Source: an uncultured Bacteroides sp. (GTDB lineage Bacteria > Bacteroidota > Bacteroidia > Bacteroidales > Bacteroidaceae). From it: a DNA stretch of 64,000 nt. The notes below the pieces were generated by a model. The model worked only from the letters and a program-made list of their open reading frames with translations, was not told the DNA's origin and made no database searches. The stretch lies in contig CANSEY010000006.1 in the NCBI GenBank assembly GCA_947646015.1, positions 1 to 64,000 on the forward strand, given 5' to 3'. How positions within the stretch are numbered: position 1 is the stretch's first letter; every line of letters starts with the position of its first letter. Made by a program: the position numbers and the translations under genes. This document shows positions 27,186 through 38,000 of the stretch, one piece after another.

Positions 27186-30100
27186 TTAGAATTGAAGATC
27201 GATACCAAATGTAAATACTCTACTTTTTGGATAAGCACCCCAGTCCAGTCCCGGAGTCATCGGGGTATTGCTTGCGCTGTTTACTTCCGGGTCATAGCCG
27301 CTATATCCGCTTACGCAGAACAGATTCTGACCGGTTGCATACAAACGGAGTCTGGATACATGAAATTTACGAGTCCATTTGTGCGGCAAAGTGTATCCTA
27401 AAGTTACATTCTTCAGACGTAAGAATGATCCGTCTTCTATAAAGCGGGAATATACATCATTTACAATATATCCATCCTGTGAAGGAACCAGGTTGGAAGT
27501 ATTTGTCGGGCTCCAACGGTCAGCTACTTCAGCCAGCATATTTCTACGTCCGTTTCTGGATTGTGTAGAATATAGACGAGTTGCATTATATATGTCATTG
27601 CCATAGTTGAACTGAAGCATGAAGCTGAAGTCGATACCTTTATAGTCAAATGTATTTGTAATACCACCAAACCATTTGGGCATAGCGTTACCAATTACCG
27701 TGCGGTCATTGGTCGTGATTATGCCGTCGCCATCTTGGTCTTTATATTTAACTACTCCTGGTTTCACAGTGCCATATCGTGCATTGTTTGTAACACCTTC
27801 TTTCAATATCAGTTGATTGTCTGGCGTAGTATAGAAGTCAGAACTTTGATAAACTCCATCGAATTCATATCCATAAATCAAGCCGAGTGATTGGCCTACA
27901 GTAGCAATATAATCATAAGCAGTAAAGTTGCTGTCGAATCCGGAGCGGGCGTACATCGATTCAACGCCTGAAGCTAATCCTTTTAATGTGTTTTTGATAA
28001 ATGAAATATTGAAGTTGGTTTGCCAACTGAAATCACGTGTCTGAATATTAGTCGAATTTAAGCTTAGTTCAATACCCTTGTTCTGAATCTTACCGATGTT
28101 TTGCATCTGTGAATCAAATCCGGTAACATGGGCAAGTGACTGTGCTAATAATAAGTCTTTAGTGTTTTTGACAAAGAAGTCGGCAGTAACATTTAATCTG
28201 TTATCAAGAAAACCTAAGTCAACACCCAAGTTGATAGTGCTTGAACCTTCCCACTTCAAATTAGCGTTTTTCAGTTGTTTAGGAGTCAATACAGTTACCG
28301 TATTGTTGCCTACGCCATATTTACTAGCTTCGTAAAGATCCATAGAAAGGTAGTTGGAGATACGGTCATTGCCTACAATACCCCAACCCAAGCGAACTTT
28401 GAAGTTAGATACCCAATCAACATCTTTCATGAATGCTTCCTCGGAAACACGCCATGCGGCAGAAAATGAAGGGAAGAATCCCCATTTATTTTTGTTAGAG
28501 AAAACAGTAGAGCCATCAGCACGAACTGTTGCCGTCAGTAAATAACGGTTATCGTAGTTATAATTTCCACGTGCAAAGAATGATAGCAACATTTTTTCGC
28601 TATAGCTGCTTTCTACTTTACTAGGTGTTGCACCCAGACCAAGGTAATCATTTCCTAAGTTATCGAATGGGAAATCCATTGCTTCGCCTAGTAAATATTC
28701 AGTGCTTCTGAAAGAAACTTCATGCCCTAACATAACATCGTAGTTGTGTTTCTTAACCTTCTGTTTCCAAGTCAGATTATTGAAGTTCGTCCAACGTACG
28801 TCGCGTCCCATTTGTGTACGTCCATAAGGCTTCTGACCGTTACGATAAGCCTCCTTGGAACCATCTTTGTAGAAAATATTTGTACGGTTATTAGTGGTGT
28901 TATAGGTTCCGGCAGTTTTAAATGTCAATCCTTTAATAATCTGCCAGCTTATCGAACCATTACCAGACCACATTTCGGCACGTTTGGTATTTGTTACTGA
29001 TTCAGTTTGTTTCACTGGATTCACTTGTGCCAAGCTTTCGCCAGATTCGAGCATTTCAGGGTCAATAGCTGAATCAAGAAGTTCATCATCAGTCAGCTTT
29101 AATCCTCCAGTAGGACGGGCACTTAAAATCTGCGCTAACATATTGAAACGACCGGAGTCTGCGGATGTACCTACACCTTTACGGTTAGTCAGTGCATAAT
29201 TGACGGTGATATTGAAAGACAAACTTTTACTTAACTTTTGGTCAAGGCGAAACTTTCCTGTAGTTTTATCGAAACCACTGTTCTTGAAAATACCGTTTTC
29301 AATATAGCGTGAGAATGATGCGTTGTATTTAGAATCATCTGTACCTCCCATGATTGACAAACTATGGTCTTGTGACCAGGTAGGATTGAATGTTTCATCC
29401 TGCCAGTTAACACCTTTAACACCCATATAGTCATCAAGTGACTGATAACGGTAGGGAATATCATTATCGTCATTTCCCGGCTTGAAGTAGGAGTCTGAAT
29501 ATTTTGAATTAACTTCTCCTTGTAACTTAACAAATTCGTATGGGGAAAGAACGTCTAGCTTTTTAGATATTTTACGATAACTGGCTGAACCATTGTAGGT
29601 AATTGTCGGTCTTCCAGTTTTACCGGATTTGGTTGTGATTAATACCACGCCATTAGCGGCACGCGCACCATAGATAGCGGAAGAAGAAGCATCTTTTAAA
29701 ACTTCAATAGATTCGATATCAGAGTTTGACAAATAGTCGATATCGTCTACTTCAAAACCATCGACAATATAAAGTGGAGAAGAATCTCCTGTCAATGTGC
29801 CGACACCACGAATATTGATGCTGAAGCCAGCGCCTGGAGTACCGTCAGTTGAAGTGATTTGCACACCGGCAATCTGACCTCCTAATGCGCCTGCTACAGA
29901 ACTTGTCTTGAAGCCTTCTACATCTTTGGCGGCGATAGAAGCTACGGAACCTGTCAGGTCACTGCGTTTCATAGTACCATAACCTACTACAACCACTTCA
30001 TCTAGTGTCTGATTGTCAGGAATCATCTTTACGTTAAGCGGCGATTGACCTGTGAATTTAATTTCCTGTGTCTTATATCCAATATATGAGAATGTAATAA

Positions 30101-30329
30101 CCGCACCTTTATTAGCTTTGATTGTGTAATTTCCATCAAAGTCGGTTATACTTCCCGTTGCGGTTCCCTTAACCTGAACAGTTGCTCCAATGAGAGGAGT
30201 ATCTGTTTCATCTACAATAACACCTTTTACAGTAGCGTTCTGGGCATGTAAGCTGATCGATATGATCAGTGCCAAGAGGGTGAACAACCCTCTTGCGCTA
30301 ATTGATTTTATTATATTTGTATAGTACAT
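27186..30329 (-). CDS. SusC-like TonB-dependent outer-membrane transporter
   Basis: A 1047-residue protein: signal peptide (to SLHAQ), CarboxypepD_reg domain (about 30-110), plug domain with the SusC-type TonB box region (VVVGYGTMKRSDLTGSVASI) and SIEVLKDASSSAIYGARAANGV, then the 22-strand barrel ending in FTFGIDLQF with the terminal aromatic. It imports oligosaccharides across the outer membrane using TonB energy. It is cotranscribed with the glycan-binding protein gene upstream and susD downstream. By position it is the heparin-locus SusC. Confidence 0.97.
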   Translation of the reverse strand: MYYTNIIKSISARGLFTLLALIISISLHAQNATVKGVIVDETDTPLIGATVQVKGTATGSITDFDGNYTIKANKGAVITFSYIGYKTQEIKFTGQSPLNVKMIPDNQTLDEVVVVGYGTMKRSDLTGSVASIAAKDVEGFKTSSVAGALGGQIAGVQITSTDGTPGAGFSINIRGVGTLTGDSSPLYIVDGFEVDDIDYLSNSDIESIEVLKDASSSAIYGARAANGVVLITTKSGKTGRPTITYNGSASYRKISKKLDVLSPYEFVKLQGEVNSKYSDSYFKPGNDDNDIPYRYQSLDDYMGVKGVNWQDETFNPTWSQDHSLSIMGGTDDSKYNASFSRYIENGIFKNSGFDKTTGKFRLDQKLSKSLSFNITVNYALTNRKGVGTSADSGRFNMLAQILSARPTGGLKLTDDELLDSAIDPEMLESGESLAQVNPVKQTESVTNTKRAEMWSGNGSISWQIIKGLTFKTAGTYNTTNNRTNIFYKDGSKEAYRNGQKPYGRTQMGRDVRWTNFNNLTWKQKVKKHNYDVMLGHEVSFRSTEYLLGEAMDFPFDNLGNDYLGLGATPSKVESSYSEKMLLSFFARGNYNYDNRYLLTATVRADGSTVFSNKNKWGFFPSFSAAWRVSEEAFMKDVDWVSNFKVRLGWGIVGNDRISNYLSMDLYEASKYGVGNNTVTVLTPKQLKNANLKWEGSSTINLGVDLGFLDNRLNVTADFFVKNTKDLLLAQSLAHVTGFDSQMQNIGKIQNKGIELSLNSTNIQTRDFSWQTNFNISFIKNTLKGLASGVESMYARSGFDSNFTAYDYIATVGQSLGLIYGYEFDGVYQSSDFYTTPDNQLILKEGVTNNARYGTVKPGVVKYKDQDGDGIITTNDRTVIGNAMPKWFGGITNTFDYKGIDFSFMLQFNYGNDIYNATRLYSTQSRNGRRNMLAEVADRWSPTNTSNLVPSQDGYIVNDVYSRFIEDGSFLRLKNVTLGYTLPHKWTRKFHVSRLRLYATGQNLFCVSGYSGYDPEVNSASNTPMTPGLDWGAYPKSRVFTFGIDLQF

Positions 30330-30353
30330 AACGTGTATTTTTGCATGTATTTA

Positions 30354-32534
30354 TTAGAACTTAGTATCAAACCAAATAAATATCGGAGAAACCCGTGCCC
30401 CGCTTGTTGCAGCTTGTGGATCTTTTCCGGTGACGTCATAGGTTATCTGACCAATCATGGCCCCGTTAGCGTAGCCGTCTTTGTTGCGCCACAGATTTGG
30501 GTTAATGTGTACTTTGAAGTCTGTCTGGTCAATGTAACCTAACGCTTTGCTTAAATTAGTAGTGTTTTCAAAGTAAGACATCGGTTTTCTGGATGTACCG
30601 GCTGTCGCATCATAAGAATTCCACATTTCCGATAAGAAGTTATCTACTTTTTGTGCCAATGCCCCGCTTATATGTGAATCCGGACCTGCTATATTATAGT
30701 AGAAGAAGTCACGGCGATAGTCTAATCTGAATGTAGATTTATCTATACCTGCTCCTAAACTTGGAGCTATTGACTCACCACCTCTTGCCGGATTTACCTG
30801 GAAGACAAACGGAGTATACTCTAATTGTACATTACTGTCTGAAATCATTGAGAAATGGAAAAATACAGGTTGTTTTACAGAAACTGCCGTTTTTCCTTCT
30901 CCGGCTGTTGCGGTAACCATTACCATGCCACATTGTCCTTGTTTTAATCCGGTTATTGTAATCTGTCCGGTAGATTCATTAATAGTCGCTTTTGTATTAT
31001 TGGGATTATGTTTCAATTCTACTTCCCACTTTAGTGAAGACAAACCATCTTTGGCATCTGTTGCTGTTGGAACCGGTTTTACAGAGTTAAGTTTACCGCC
31101 TGCCTCAATTCTGAATTGATCGGCATAGTTTTCAATAGGAGTTAATCCGAGGTTATTTCCGTAGCGGAAATAAGTAAAATAGTTCGGATTTGCTGTGATT
31201 GTTAATGTAAATGTAGCAGTCTCTGAACCTTTGGTATTGGTAGCCATAACCTGAACTGTATATTGCCCGACAGGAATTTTGTTTCCCTTCTTAATGGCGA
31301 TGTTTCCATTCAGATCAAGAGCTAATTCACCTTGAAGGTCAGTTGGCAGATTTACAAATTCATATTTCACTTCATCACCTTTGAAATTCTCATTTTTGTT
31401 AATGTCGATTTCTACAGCTTGTACATTGTTTACATCAGCGTATCCGAAGTTAGCTATCGGTTCTATAAATTCAACTGTATTTAGTGTGAATACATTCTCG
31501 AATACTACGCCTTCTGGGGAAAATTCATTGATAGCCTTCACACTGATTTGATATTTTTCTCCATCCTTGAATTCATGATGAGCCGCTACAGACAATACGC
31601 CCGTTGTCGGATCAATTGTGATTTTATCCGTATTCGGACTAACTGAACTGATACTGTATACAAGCCCTTCCGCAGAACCTTTTAATGCGGGAATATTACT
31701 TTGGAAAGTGGTCTCAGGACTACGCTCTCCTTCTTCCTCTATTTTTCCTTCATCAGGAGTGTATATTAATGAAAGTGGGCGGGAAGTTACATTGATTTCC
31801 AGCGCATTCTCGAAAATTCCTTTTTCAGGATCCTCTCCAGTTGCGGCAGTTGTCAGTTTGAATGATAGGATGTACTTACCAGGCTGAATGTTTTGATTTC
31901 CTTTGATGATGGAAATTTCACCTTTATCTGATACGGCAAAGTAGTCTTCGGGACTTTCTACTGCAACTCCATTCCACATTGCAGAAGCAATGGTGTAGTT
32001 TGAAATAGAAATATGATTTCCTTCAGTTCTAATTTGAGAGGTGGGCAGTTCATTGCTGTTTTCTGTGTCGATAATATCTGCATATTCTACCTGCAGTTTC
32101 TCCGGATCTGTTTTGATTCCATCAGGCACAGGTTTCATCATGTTGATTTCCACAATGTCGGTATATTCATATCTGTTATTGTTGGAATAACATGCGACAG
32201 ATAGTTTGTATAGGCCGACAGGAGTATTGCTTGTACTATTTAAAGTGATTTTTCCTGTTTCCGAATCAATGGCGAAGATGCTATCGGAAAACGGTTCTCC
32301 ATCAAGAGTGATTCTGGTAATGGCAAAATCGTATGGAGCACTGCCTTTGTAAGTCGGGCTACTGATAACTCCTGTCATAGATGGACCGATATCAGTCATT
32401 CCTGTATAATAAATGGTAAACTTCGTAGAGTCAGTAGTTTCTGTATCCGAACAGGAACTATTGACTATTGTCACTGCAATTACTATGAGGACTCCTAGTA
32501 ATCTTGAAGTAATGTTTAGTAATTTAGATCTCAT
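30354..32534 (-). CDS. Surface glycan-binding lipoprotein of the heparin locus
   Basis: A 726-residue lipoprotein (lipobox VNSSC near residue 28). The body is four or five cadherin/Ig-like repeats marked by IDPTTGVLSV, IDSETGKITL, AVSDKGEISI and LDLNGNIAIKK strings, with a larger C-terminal domain (DUF4958-like) that probably binds the glycan. It occupies the SusE-like position between the surface lyase and SusC genes. In the B. thetaiotaomicron locus the corresponding protein binds heparin at the cell surface. No catalytic motif is seen. Confidence 0.85.
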   Translation of the reverse strand: MRSKLLNITSRLLGVLIVIAVTIVNSSCSDTETTDSTKFTIYYTGMTDIGPSMTGVISSPTYKGSAPYDFAITRITLDGEPFSDSIFAIDSETGKITLNSTSNTPVGLYKLSVACYSNNNRYEYTDIVEINMMKPVPDGIKTDPEKLQVEYADIIDTENSNELPTSQIRTEGNHISISNYTIASAMWNGVAVESPEDYFAVSDKGEISIIKGNQNIQPGKYILSFKLTTAATGEDPEKGIFENALEINVTSRPLSLIYTPDEGKIEEEGERSPETTFQSNIPALKGSAEGLVYSISSVSPNTDKITIDPTTGVLSVAAHHEFKDGEKYQISVKAINEFSPEGVVFENVFTLNTVEFIEPIANFGYADVNNVQAVEIDINKNENFKGDEVKYEFVNLPTDLQGELALDLNGNIAIKKGNKIPVGQYTVQVMATNTKGSETATFTLTITANPNYFTYFRYGNNLGLTPIENYADQFRIEAGGKLNSVKPVPTATDAKDGLSSLKWEVELKHNPNNTKATINESTGQITITGLKQGQCGMVMVTATAGEGKTAVSVKQPVFFHFSMISDSNVQLEYTPFVFQVNPARGGESIAPSLGAGIDKSTFRLDYRRDFFYYNIAGPDSHISGALAQKVDNFLSEMWNSYDATAGTSRKPMSYFENTTNLSKALGYIDQTDFKVHINPNLWRNKDGYANGAMIGQITYDVTGKDPQAATSGARVSPIFIWFDTKF

Positions 32535-32552
32535 ATTTTAAGAGTTATTAGT

Positions 32553-34661
32553 TTATAAGGTATAAGATAATGTATGTGTCTCTCCATTCACACTTACTTC
32601 TACAGAAGCGCTGTTTTCGAAATATCCGCTATCTATGAATTTGGCTGAGATACTGGATGTATCAGTACTTCCATTGACTGGAAGGATAACTGTAATATAA
32701 CGTGCGGTTTCATCAGCACTCTTATTCATATCGATGGTGTAAGATTGACGTGTGTTGTAAGCCCCGTCTACGAGATAGGCTATACGTCCCGTGAATGGAG
32801 AACAGGTTACTGCTTTATTGGCAAAAGTGCGGACTATAATGTTATTATTATTGCTGAATGCTGTATGGACTCCATTTTTATCTGTATCCATAACAACTTC
32901 GCTGGCAGTGCCTTCGCAAAGATTGAAACTTAGATTAATAGTACCTTCTGCATTTCCAATACCTTCATCTACTAATACAAAGAATTTTTTGTTTACGTAA
33001 AAGACTGCACGACGGTGCTTTAAGTTATCATATCCTTGATTCTCAAATACAACTAATTCAGTCGCTCCTTCCTCTGATTTCAACAGTTTGCCTGCTGCTT
33101 TTTTGATATTCTGTTTTCCGATTGATAAAGTATTGTGTTTATCGATACCACGGAACCAGTAACGTAAGTCATTGTCTCCACCGCTGGTATAATAAGTACA
33201 CACACCTGAATCAGGGAAAAAATTTCGTCCGTTATGGTATAGTTCGAAAGTACCATTATCTGGCTGGTTATGACTATAGGCACTAAGTGAATTAGAAGCA
33301 TCATTACTCTTGTTATTGCTTAAAATCATGACTGTAGAAGCCGGTGTCCAACCATTTCGTAATACATAATATCCTGCCTGGTCGAATAGCTTCATATCAT
33401 TATTGGGGGTACGTCCCTGTGCTGTTCCACCATTCCCGGCAGTTTGCATATATTTCAATTCTTCACTATCCGGGAACATTTCCACATATTGCTTAAAGTT
33501 CGTATTTTTAAGGACATTACGTGTCCGGCTCCATGAGTCGTTGAACATTGGGACCACATTATCAGAACCCTTGATAAAGTAATTAGGATATGTGAAGTAC
33601 ATCACTACTTCTGCTGCTTTACGCAGTGGTTCTGTAAAATCTGACGGCAATTTACTGGAGAGTTGGTTTGCCTCTGCTAATTTCATAGCCTCGTAGAAAT
33701 CCGCAACGATACCGATATGATAGTGGAGCGACATTTCCTTGTGCCATCCGTCACTCATAATTTGATTTTGTACTTCTTCGCTAAGTATCTGATATCCTGT
33801 ATTCATCCATTTCTCCGCATTCTTAAATTCCGGCATTAACGTTCCGGCAGTAGCCAATGCATTCGCTTGTGATATAAGTATGTTACCTCCTGATTCATAC
33901 GGATAATCTACGAGAAAATCTGCTTGTTCTGCAAATTCTACCAAGAATGTAGAAAGCCATTCCGGAGTAAAATTAACAGAGTTCTTGAAGTATTCAAGCA
34001 ATTGTACCTGGTCACCGATACGGGTAGATACCTGTAACTGCCACCATGAGGTAGTATTAGGTCCTGTTGTAGGCTTCGGATTGTTTTCTATCCAATTCTT
34101 ATATACCTCAATCCATGATTGAATGTATTTCTCATCTCCACTTACACGGTAAGCTTTGGCTTGGGGGATGAACCACTGATGGCGATGAAGTTGTTTCTGA
34201 TATTCATCAGATGCATCTTTCGGTGAATACTCCCAGTTTATACCTCCGTCTTGTTTTACTGAATAGGGTTTCAAGGTTTCCTTATCTTCATAGAAGTTGT
34301 TAACATGAAAGCGATAATCTACCAGTGCATAATCAGCTTTTGCCTGCTCTGCTTCTGAGATCGTCACATTAATTAAAGATAAGTTCGGATTAGTAACATT
34401 GGTTCTCGTTCTATAGTATTCCAATAAAGCATTGGCTGCATAATAATGTTCGCCTGCCTCGTAGAATTCTTTAACTTTTTCCAGTCCGGGGTAGTTGAGG
34501 TTAATAGCCTCGAATACTTGAGGATCAACAACATCGTTTGGTTTGGCATCAGGAAGCAGATCTATATCTACATTCCCTCCGGTTAATAGATCATCATCAT
34601 CGTCTGCGCATCCACTAAATGCGAATAGCGCACAAAAGCAAATAAAGAAGATGTTCTTCAT
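32553..34661 (-). CDS. Heparinase II/III family lyase (PL12-type), surface lipoprotein
   Basis: A 702-residue lipoprotein (lipobox FSGC followed by an acidic ADDDDD stretch, like the surface-export signal of Bacteroides lipoproteins). An N-terminal toroid (NYPGLEKVKEFYEAGEHYYA) is followed by a beta-sandwich half with HNQPDNGTFELYHNGRNFFP and DKHNTLSIG, matching the periplasmic PL12 paralogue at 21950. The acidic lipoprotein export signal suggests it makes the first endo-cuts outside the cell. It is the first gene of the operon, directly behind the regulator-controlled promoter. Confidence 0.9.
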   Translation of the reverse strand: MKNIFFICFCALFAFSGCADDDDDLLTGGNVDIDLLPDAKPNDVVDPQVFEAINLNYPGLEKVKEFYEAGEHYYAANALLEYYRTRTNVTNPNLSLINVTISEAEQAKADYALVDYRFHVNNFYEDKETLKPYSVKQDGGINWEYSPKDASDEYQKQLHRHQWFIPQAKAYRVSGDEKYIQSWIEVYKNWIENNPKPTTGPNTTSWWQLQVSTRIGDQVQLLEYFKNSVNFTPEWLSTFLVEFAEQADFLVDYPYESGGNILISQANALATAGTLMPEFKNAEKWMNTGYQILSEEVQNQIMSDGWHKEMSLHYHIGIVADFYEAMKLAEANQLSSKLPSDFTEPLRKAAEVVMYFTYPNYFIKGSDNVVPMFNDSWSRTRNVLKNTNFKQYVEMFPDSEELKYMQTAGNGGTAQGRTPNNDMKLFDQAGYYVLRNGWTPASTVMILSNNKSNDASNSLSAYSHNQPDNGTFELYHNGRNFFPDSGVCTYYTSGGDNDLRYWFRGIDKHNTLSIGKQNIKKAAGKLLKSEEGATELVVFENQGYDNLKHRRAVFYVNKKFFVLVDEGIGNAEGTINLSFNLCEGTASEVVMDTDKNGVHTAFSNNNNIIVRTFANKAVTCSPFTGRIAYLVDGAYNTRQSYTIDMNKSADETARYITVILPVNGSTDTSSISAKFIDSGYFENSASVEVSVNGETHTLSYTL

Positions 34662-35085
34662 ACTTTATTAGGTTTTATAATTATTAAAAGTGTTATTTTA
34701 CTGTTGCAAATGTAGCCTCATTAATTAGATTCTTTAATTTAGGTTGTTCATACTTTGTTCAAAAATGATTTTTTTGATATCAAATTTGTTGAGACATATG
34801 TTGTTTTTGTTTAAAAGAGCTGTTTATCTCCTGTATTTTAGTTTTTTATGTGTCATAATGTTATGGATTGTAATATGATATGGAATAGGTTCTGTACAAT
34901 TTAGGTTGTTTGGATGGATGATTTTAAAGTCCGTCATCATTCAATAAAAGAAGAAAAAAACGTGTTTTGAGGTATAATAGTGCGATACCAAATGTGGTAT
35001 ATGGTACAAGGCAGGTGCATTTTTCTTTCGGAAAAAGACAAAAAACACGATTGCTATAAAAGACTCTATACTGTATGTCTAACTA
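34662..35085. other. Regulatory gap between heparin operon and its regulator gene
   Basis: No gene. It contains the operon promoter and regulator-site candidate (34708-34762) and, further up, a perfect dyad ATACCA-N4-TGGTAT at 34985-35000 that could be another protein-binding site. The rest is AT-rich with no clear structure. Confidence 0.6.
34708..34762 (-). promoter_or_regulatory. Main heparin-operon promoter with candidate HTCS-binding site
   Basis: Minus-strand TACATTTG (34708-34715) fits the -7 consensus, about 45 bp ahead of the lyase start; no TTTG -33 box is seen, as expected for an activator-dependent promoter. TTGTTCA occurs twice 11 bp apart (34744 and 34755, forward sense), and the TTGTT-N8-GTTCAA pattern recurs at the GH88 promoter. 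Confidence 0.65.
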
Positions 35086-38000
35086 CTATCCTTTTGATTT
35101 CTTGATATACTCCGTAGGTAAGCATCCGAAGTACTTCTTGAAACTGGTGGCAAAATATGACGGTGTATTGAATCCTACCATAGTACTGACTTCCGCTACC
35201 GTATATCGTCCGTCTTTCAGTAGCTTGGCTGCTTCATTGAAACGAATCTTACGGATAAAGTCAATGGTTGATTCTCCGGTAATTGCTTTTAGTTTCAGAT
35301 GCAGATTAGAACGGCTCATGTTCATTTCTCTGGCGAATTCGTCGGTAGAGAATTCGATGTTATCCATATTCTTTTCCACAATCGCCATGGCACGTTTCAG
35401 CAAGGCTTCATCCATTGCATTGAATGTGATTTTCTCAGGTTCTACTTCCAATGATTTGGCGTACTTATCGAGCATCCGTCTGCGTGTACGCATCATGTTC
35501 TGTATCTTGGTTGTCAGGATGGCAAGAGAGAATGGTTTGGGGATATAGTCATCCGCACCCATTTGCAGACCTTCCATCTGATCTTTGATATCGGTCTTTG
35601 CGGAAAGAATAATAACCGGAATATGGCAAGTCCGGATATTTTGTTTCACGTTCTTGCATAGCTTGATACCATCCATAACCGGCATCATGACGTCGGTGAC
35701 AATCACATCCACTTCGTTGTCTTTCAGTTTTTCCAGTGCTTCTTCACCGTTCCCGGCTTCCAGTGTGTTGAACAAATCCGCCAGTCCGTTACTCAGGTAA
35801 CGGCGGATTTCATTATTATCTTCTACGATCAGAATTGTTCCGCGCTTCTTATCACCGGATTCCACAGATTCGTTTTCCACTTTCTCCGTGTCGATGAAAT
35901 ACATTGCTTTCGAATTGGTAGAATACACTTGCTCTTCTTCATTCTGTTCGTTATTGGAAGCTAACTCGGAAGGTTTGTAAACCGACAGATCCTGTGGCAG
36001 ATAGACAGAGAATGTACTGCCTTTGTTTTCTTCGCTGTCCAGTTCGATGCGCCCATGATGAAGTTCTATCAGACGTTGTACTAACGAAAGTCCGATACCA
36101 CTTCCTACGTGTTCACTTTCTATCTGATAGAAACGTTCAAATATCTTTCCCTGTTTGTTGATAGGGATACCTATGCCTGTATCGCTGACTTGTAACAATA
36201 GCCAGCCGTTCTCCTCTTTCAGAGTCACGGTAATGCTTTGCCCGCTTTCCGTATATTTAAAGGCATTGGAAAGGAGGTTGTTTACTATCAGTTCCAGATA
36301 GTTGGCATCAAAAAGAACTTCTTTGTCTTCCAGTTCAGAGTGTAGAGTATAAGTAATCTTTTTGTGACGTGCCAGTTTATCGTAGAAGAGGAAGTTGTCC
36401 TGTATCAGTTGATGAGCGTTTCCTTTTTTCGCTTTTAGTTCGAACACTCCGAGTTCAGCACGGCGGTAGTCCATCAATTGGTTGACCAGATGCAGCAGGC
36501 GGTTTGCATTCCGTTGGATATATTCCAGTTGGTTACGTGTCCATCGGTCGCTGATTTTGTTAATGATCTCTTGCAGGGGAGTCAGAATCAGCGTCAAAGG
36601 TGTACGAAGTTCATGCGAGATGTTGATGAAGAAACGCATCTTCATCTGATTGATTTCTTCCTGATGTTCTTTGTCTCTGCGTTCTATTTCAAGCTGGGCT
36701 TCCATACTTTTGCGCATCCAGAAGAAGCGGAAAACAAAAGTGATGAAACCTGCGAAGGTTGCGAAGAAGATGAGTAGTGCCCACCAGGTCTTATACCAGA
36801 TTGGCAGAACGATAATCTCCAATGCTGTAGGGATAGGATTCCATTTGCCATCGCTGTTGGCTGCTTTGACAAGGAACTGGTAGGTTCCCTGTGGCAGGTT
36901 AGAGTAGGAGACGGTGCGGCTGTCCGTCAGATAATACCATTCCTTATCATAACCTTCCAGCTTATAGGCGAAAGTATTATGTTGTCCTGAGATATAATTG
37001 GATACCACGAACTCAATGGAAAAAGCAGTTTGCCAGGATTTCAGTGTGATACTTTTCGTTTCACTGATGTTCTTGGTCAGAATACCGGTCTCATCATCCG
37101 GGCGGACTACCTTATTGAACAGTTGCAGTTTGGTGATAACCACCGGAGGCGTATAAGGATTGTCGAGCAATAATTCCGGACGGAAAGTCGTGATTCCGTT
37201 GATACCGCCAAAATACATTTGTCCCACAGATGTACGGCAATAAGAAGCGGTATTGAACTGATTGCTTTGCAACCCGTCCGATTCTGTAAAGTTACGGAAT
37301 TTTTCCGTTTCCGGATTAAAGCAGGAAATCCCCCGGTTGGTACTTAACCAGAGTCTTCCGAAGGAATCTTCCAAAATACCGTATACTACGTTATTCGGCA
37401 GACCGTTGGTCGTGTTATACCGTTTGATCTGCTTGTCTTTTTCATTGAAACAATAAAATCCTTCGCGTGTACCTACCCAGATGATTCCGTTGGAAGCCTC
37501 GTAAATACAGTTCGTAAAGAGCTTCGTGACGTTGGAAACCGGAAGTATGGATGCTTTTTGTATATCCAGACCTTCTTGCTTAAAGACTGATAGTCCCTCT
37601 TCTCCACCGATCCATAAGCGTTTATGGGAGTCGCGGAATAGTGTCGTGATTTGTTTGGAGACGACCGGAGTGCCATCTTTCTCTTTTTCAATCGTAGTAA
37701 AACTCCGTTGTTCCGGATTAAAACGAACCAGTGCACTGAGTGTTCCCAACCAGAGATTCCCTTCTCCGTCGGGAAGGATGGCATAGACATTCTCATTCAC
37801 CAGCTGGCTGTTGCGTTGGTTAAAGTTTTCTACCTGACCGCTGTTGCGGTGAAGGATACTCAGTCCGCCGGCATGAGTACCTATATATACCAAAGATTTC
37901 TTTTCGTCTACATATACCGCCTTGATATTGTTGGAACCGATGCCTCTTGCACTTTCATCCTCTTGCAGTGTATAAGATGTAAATCGCTGTGTAATCGGAT

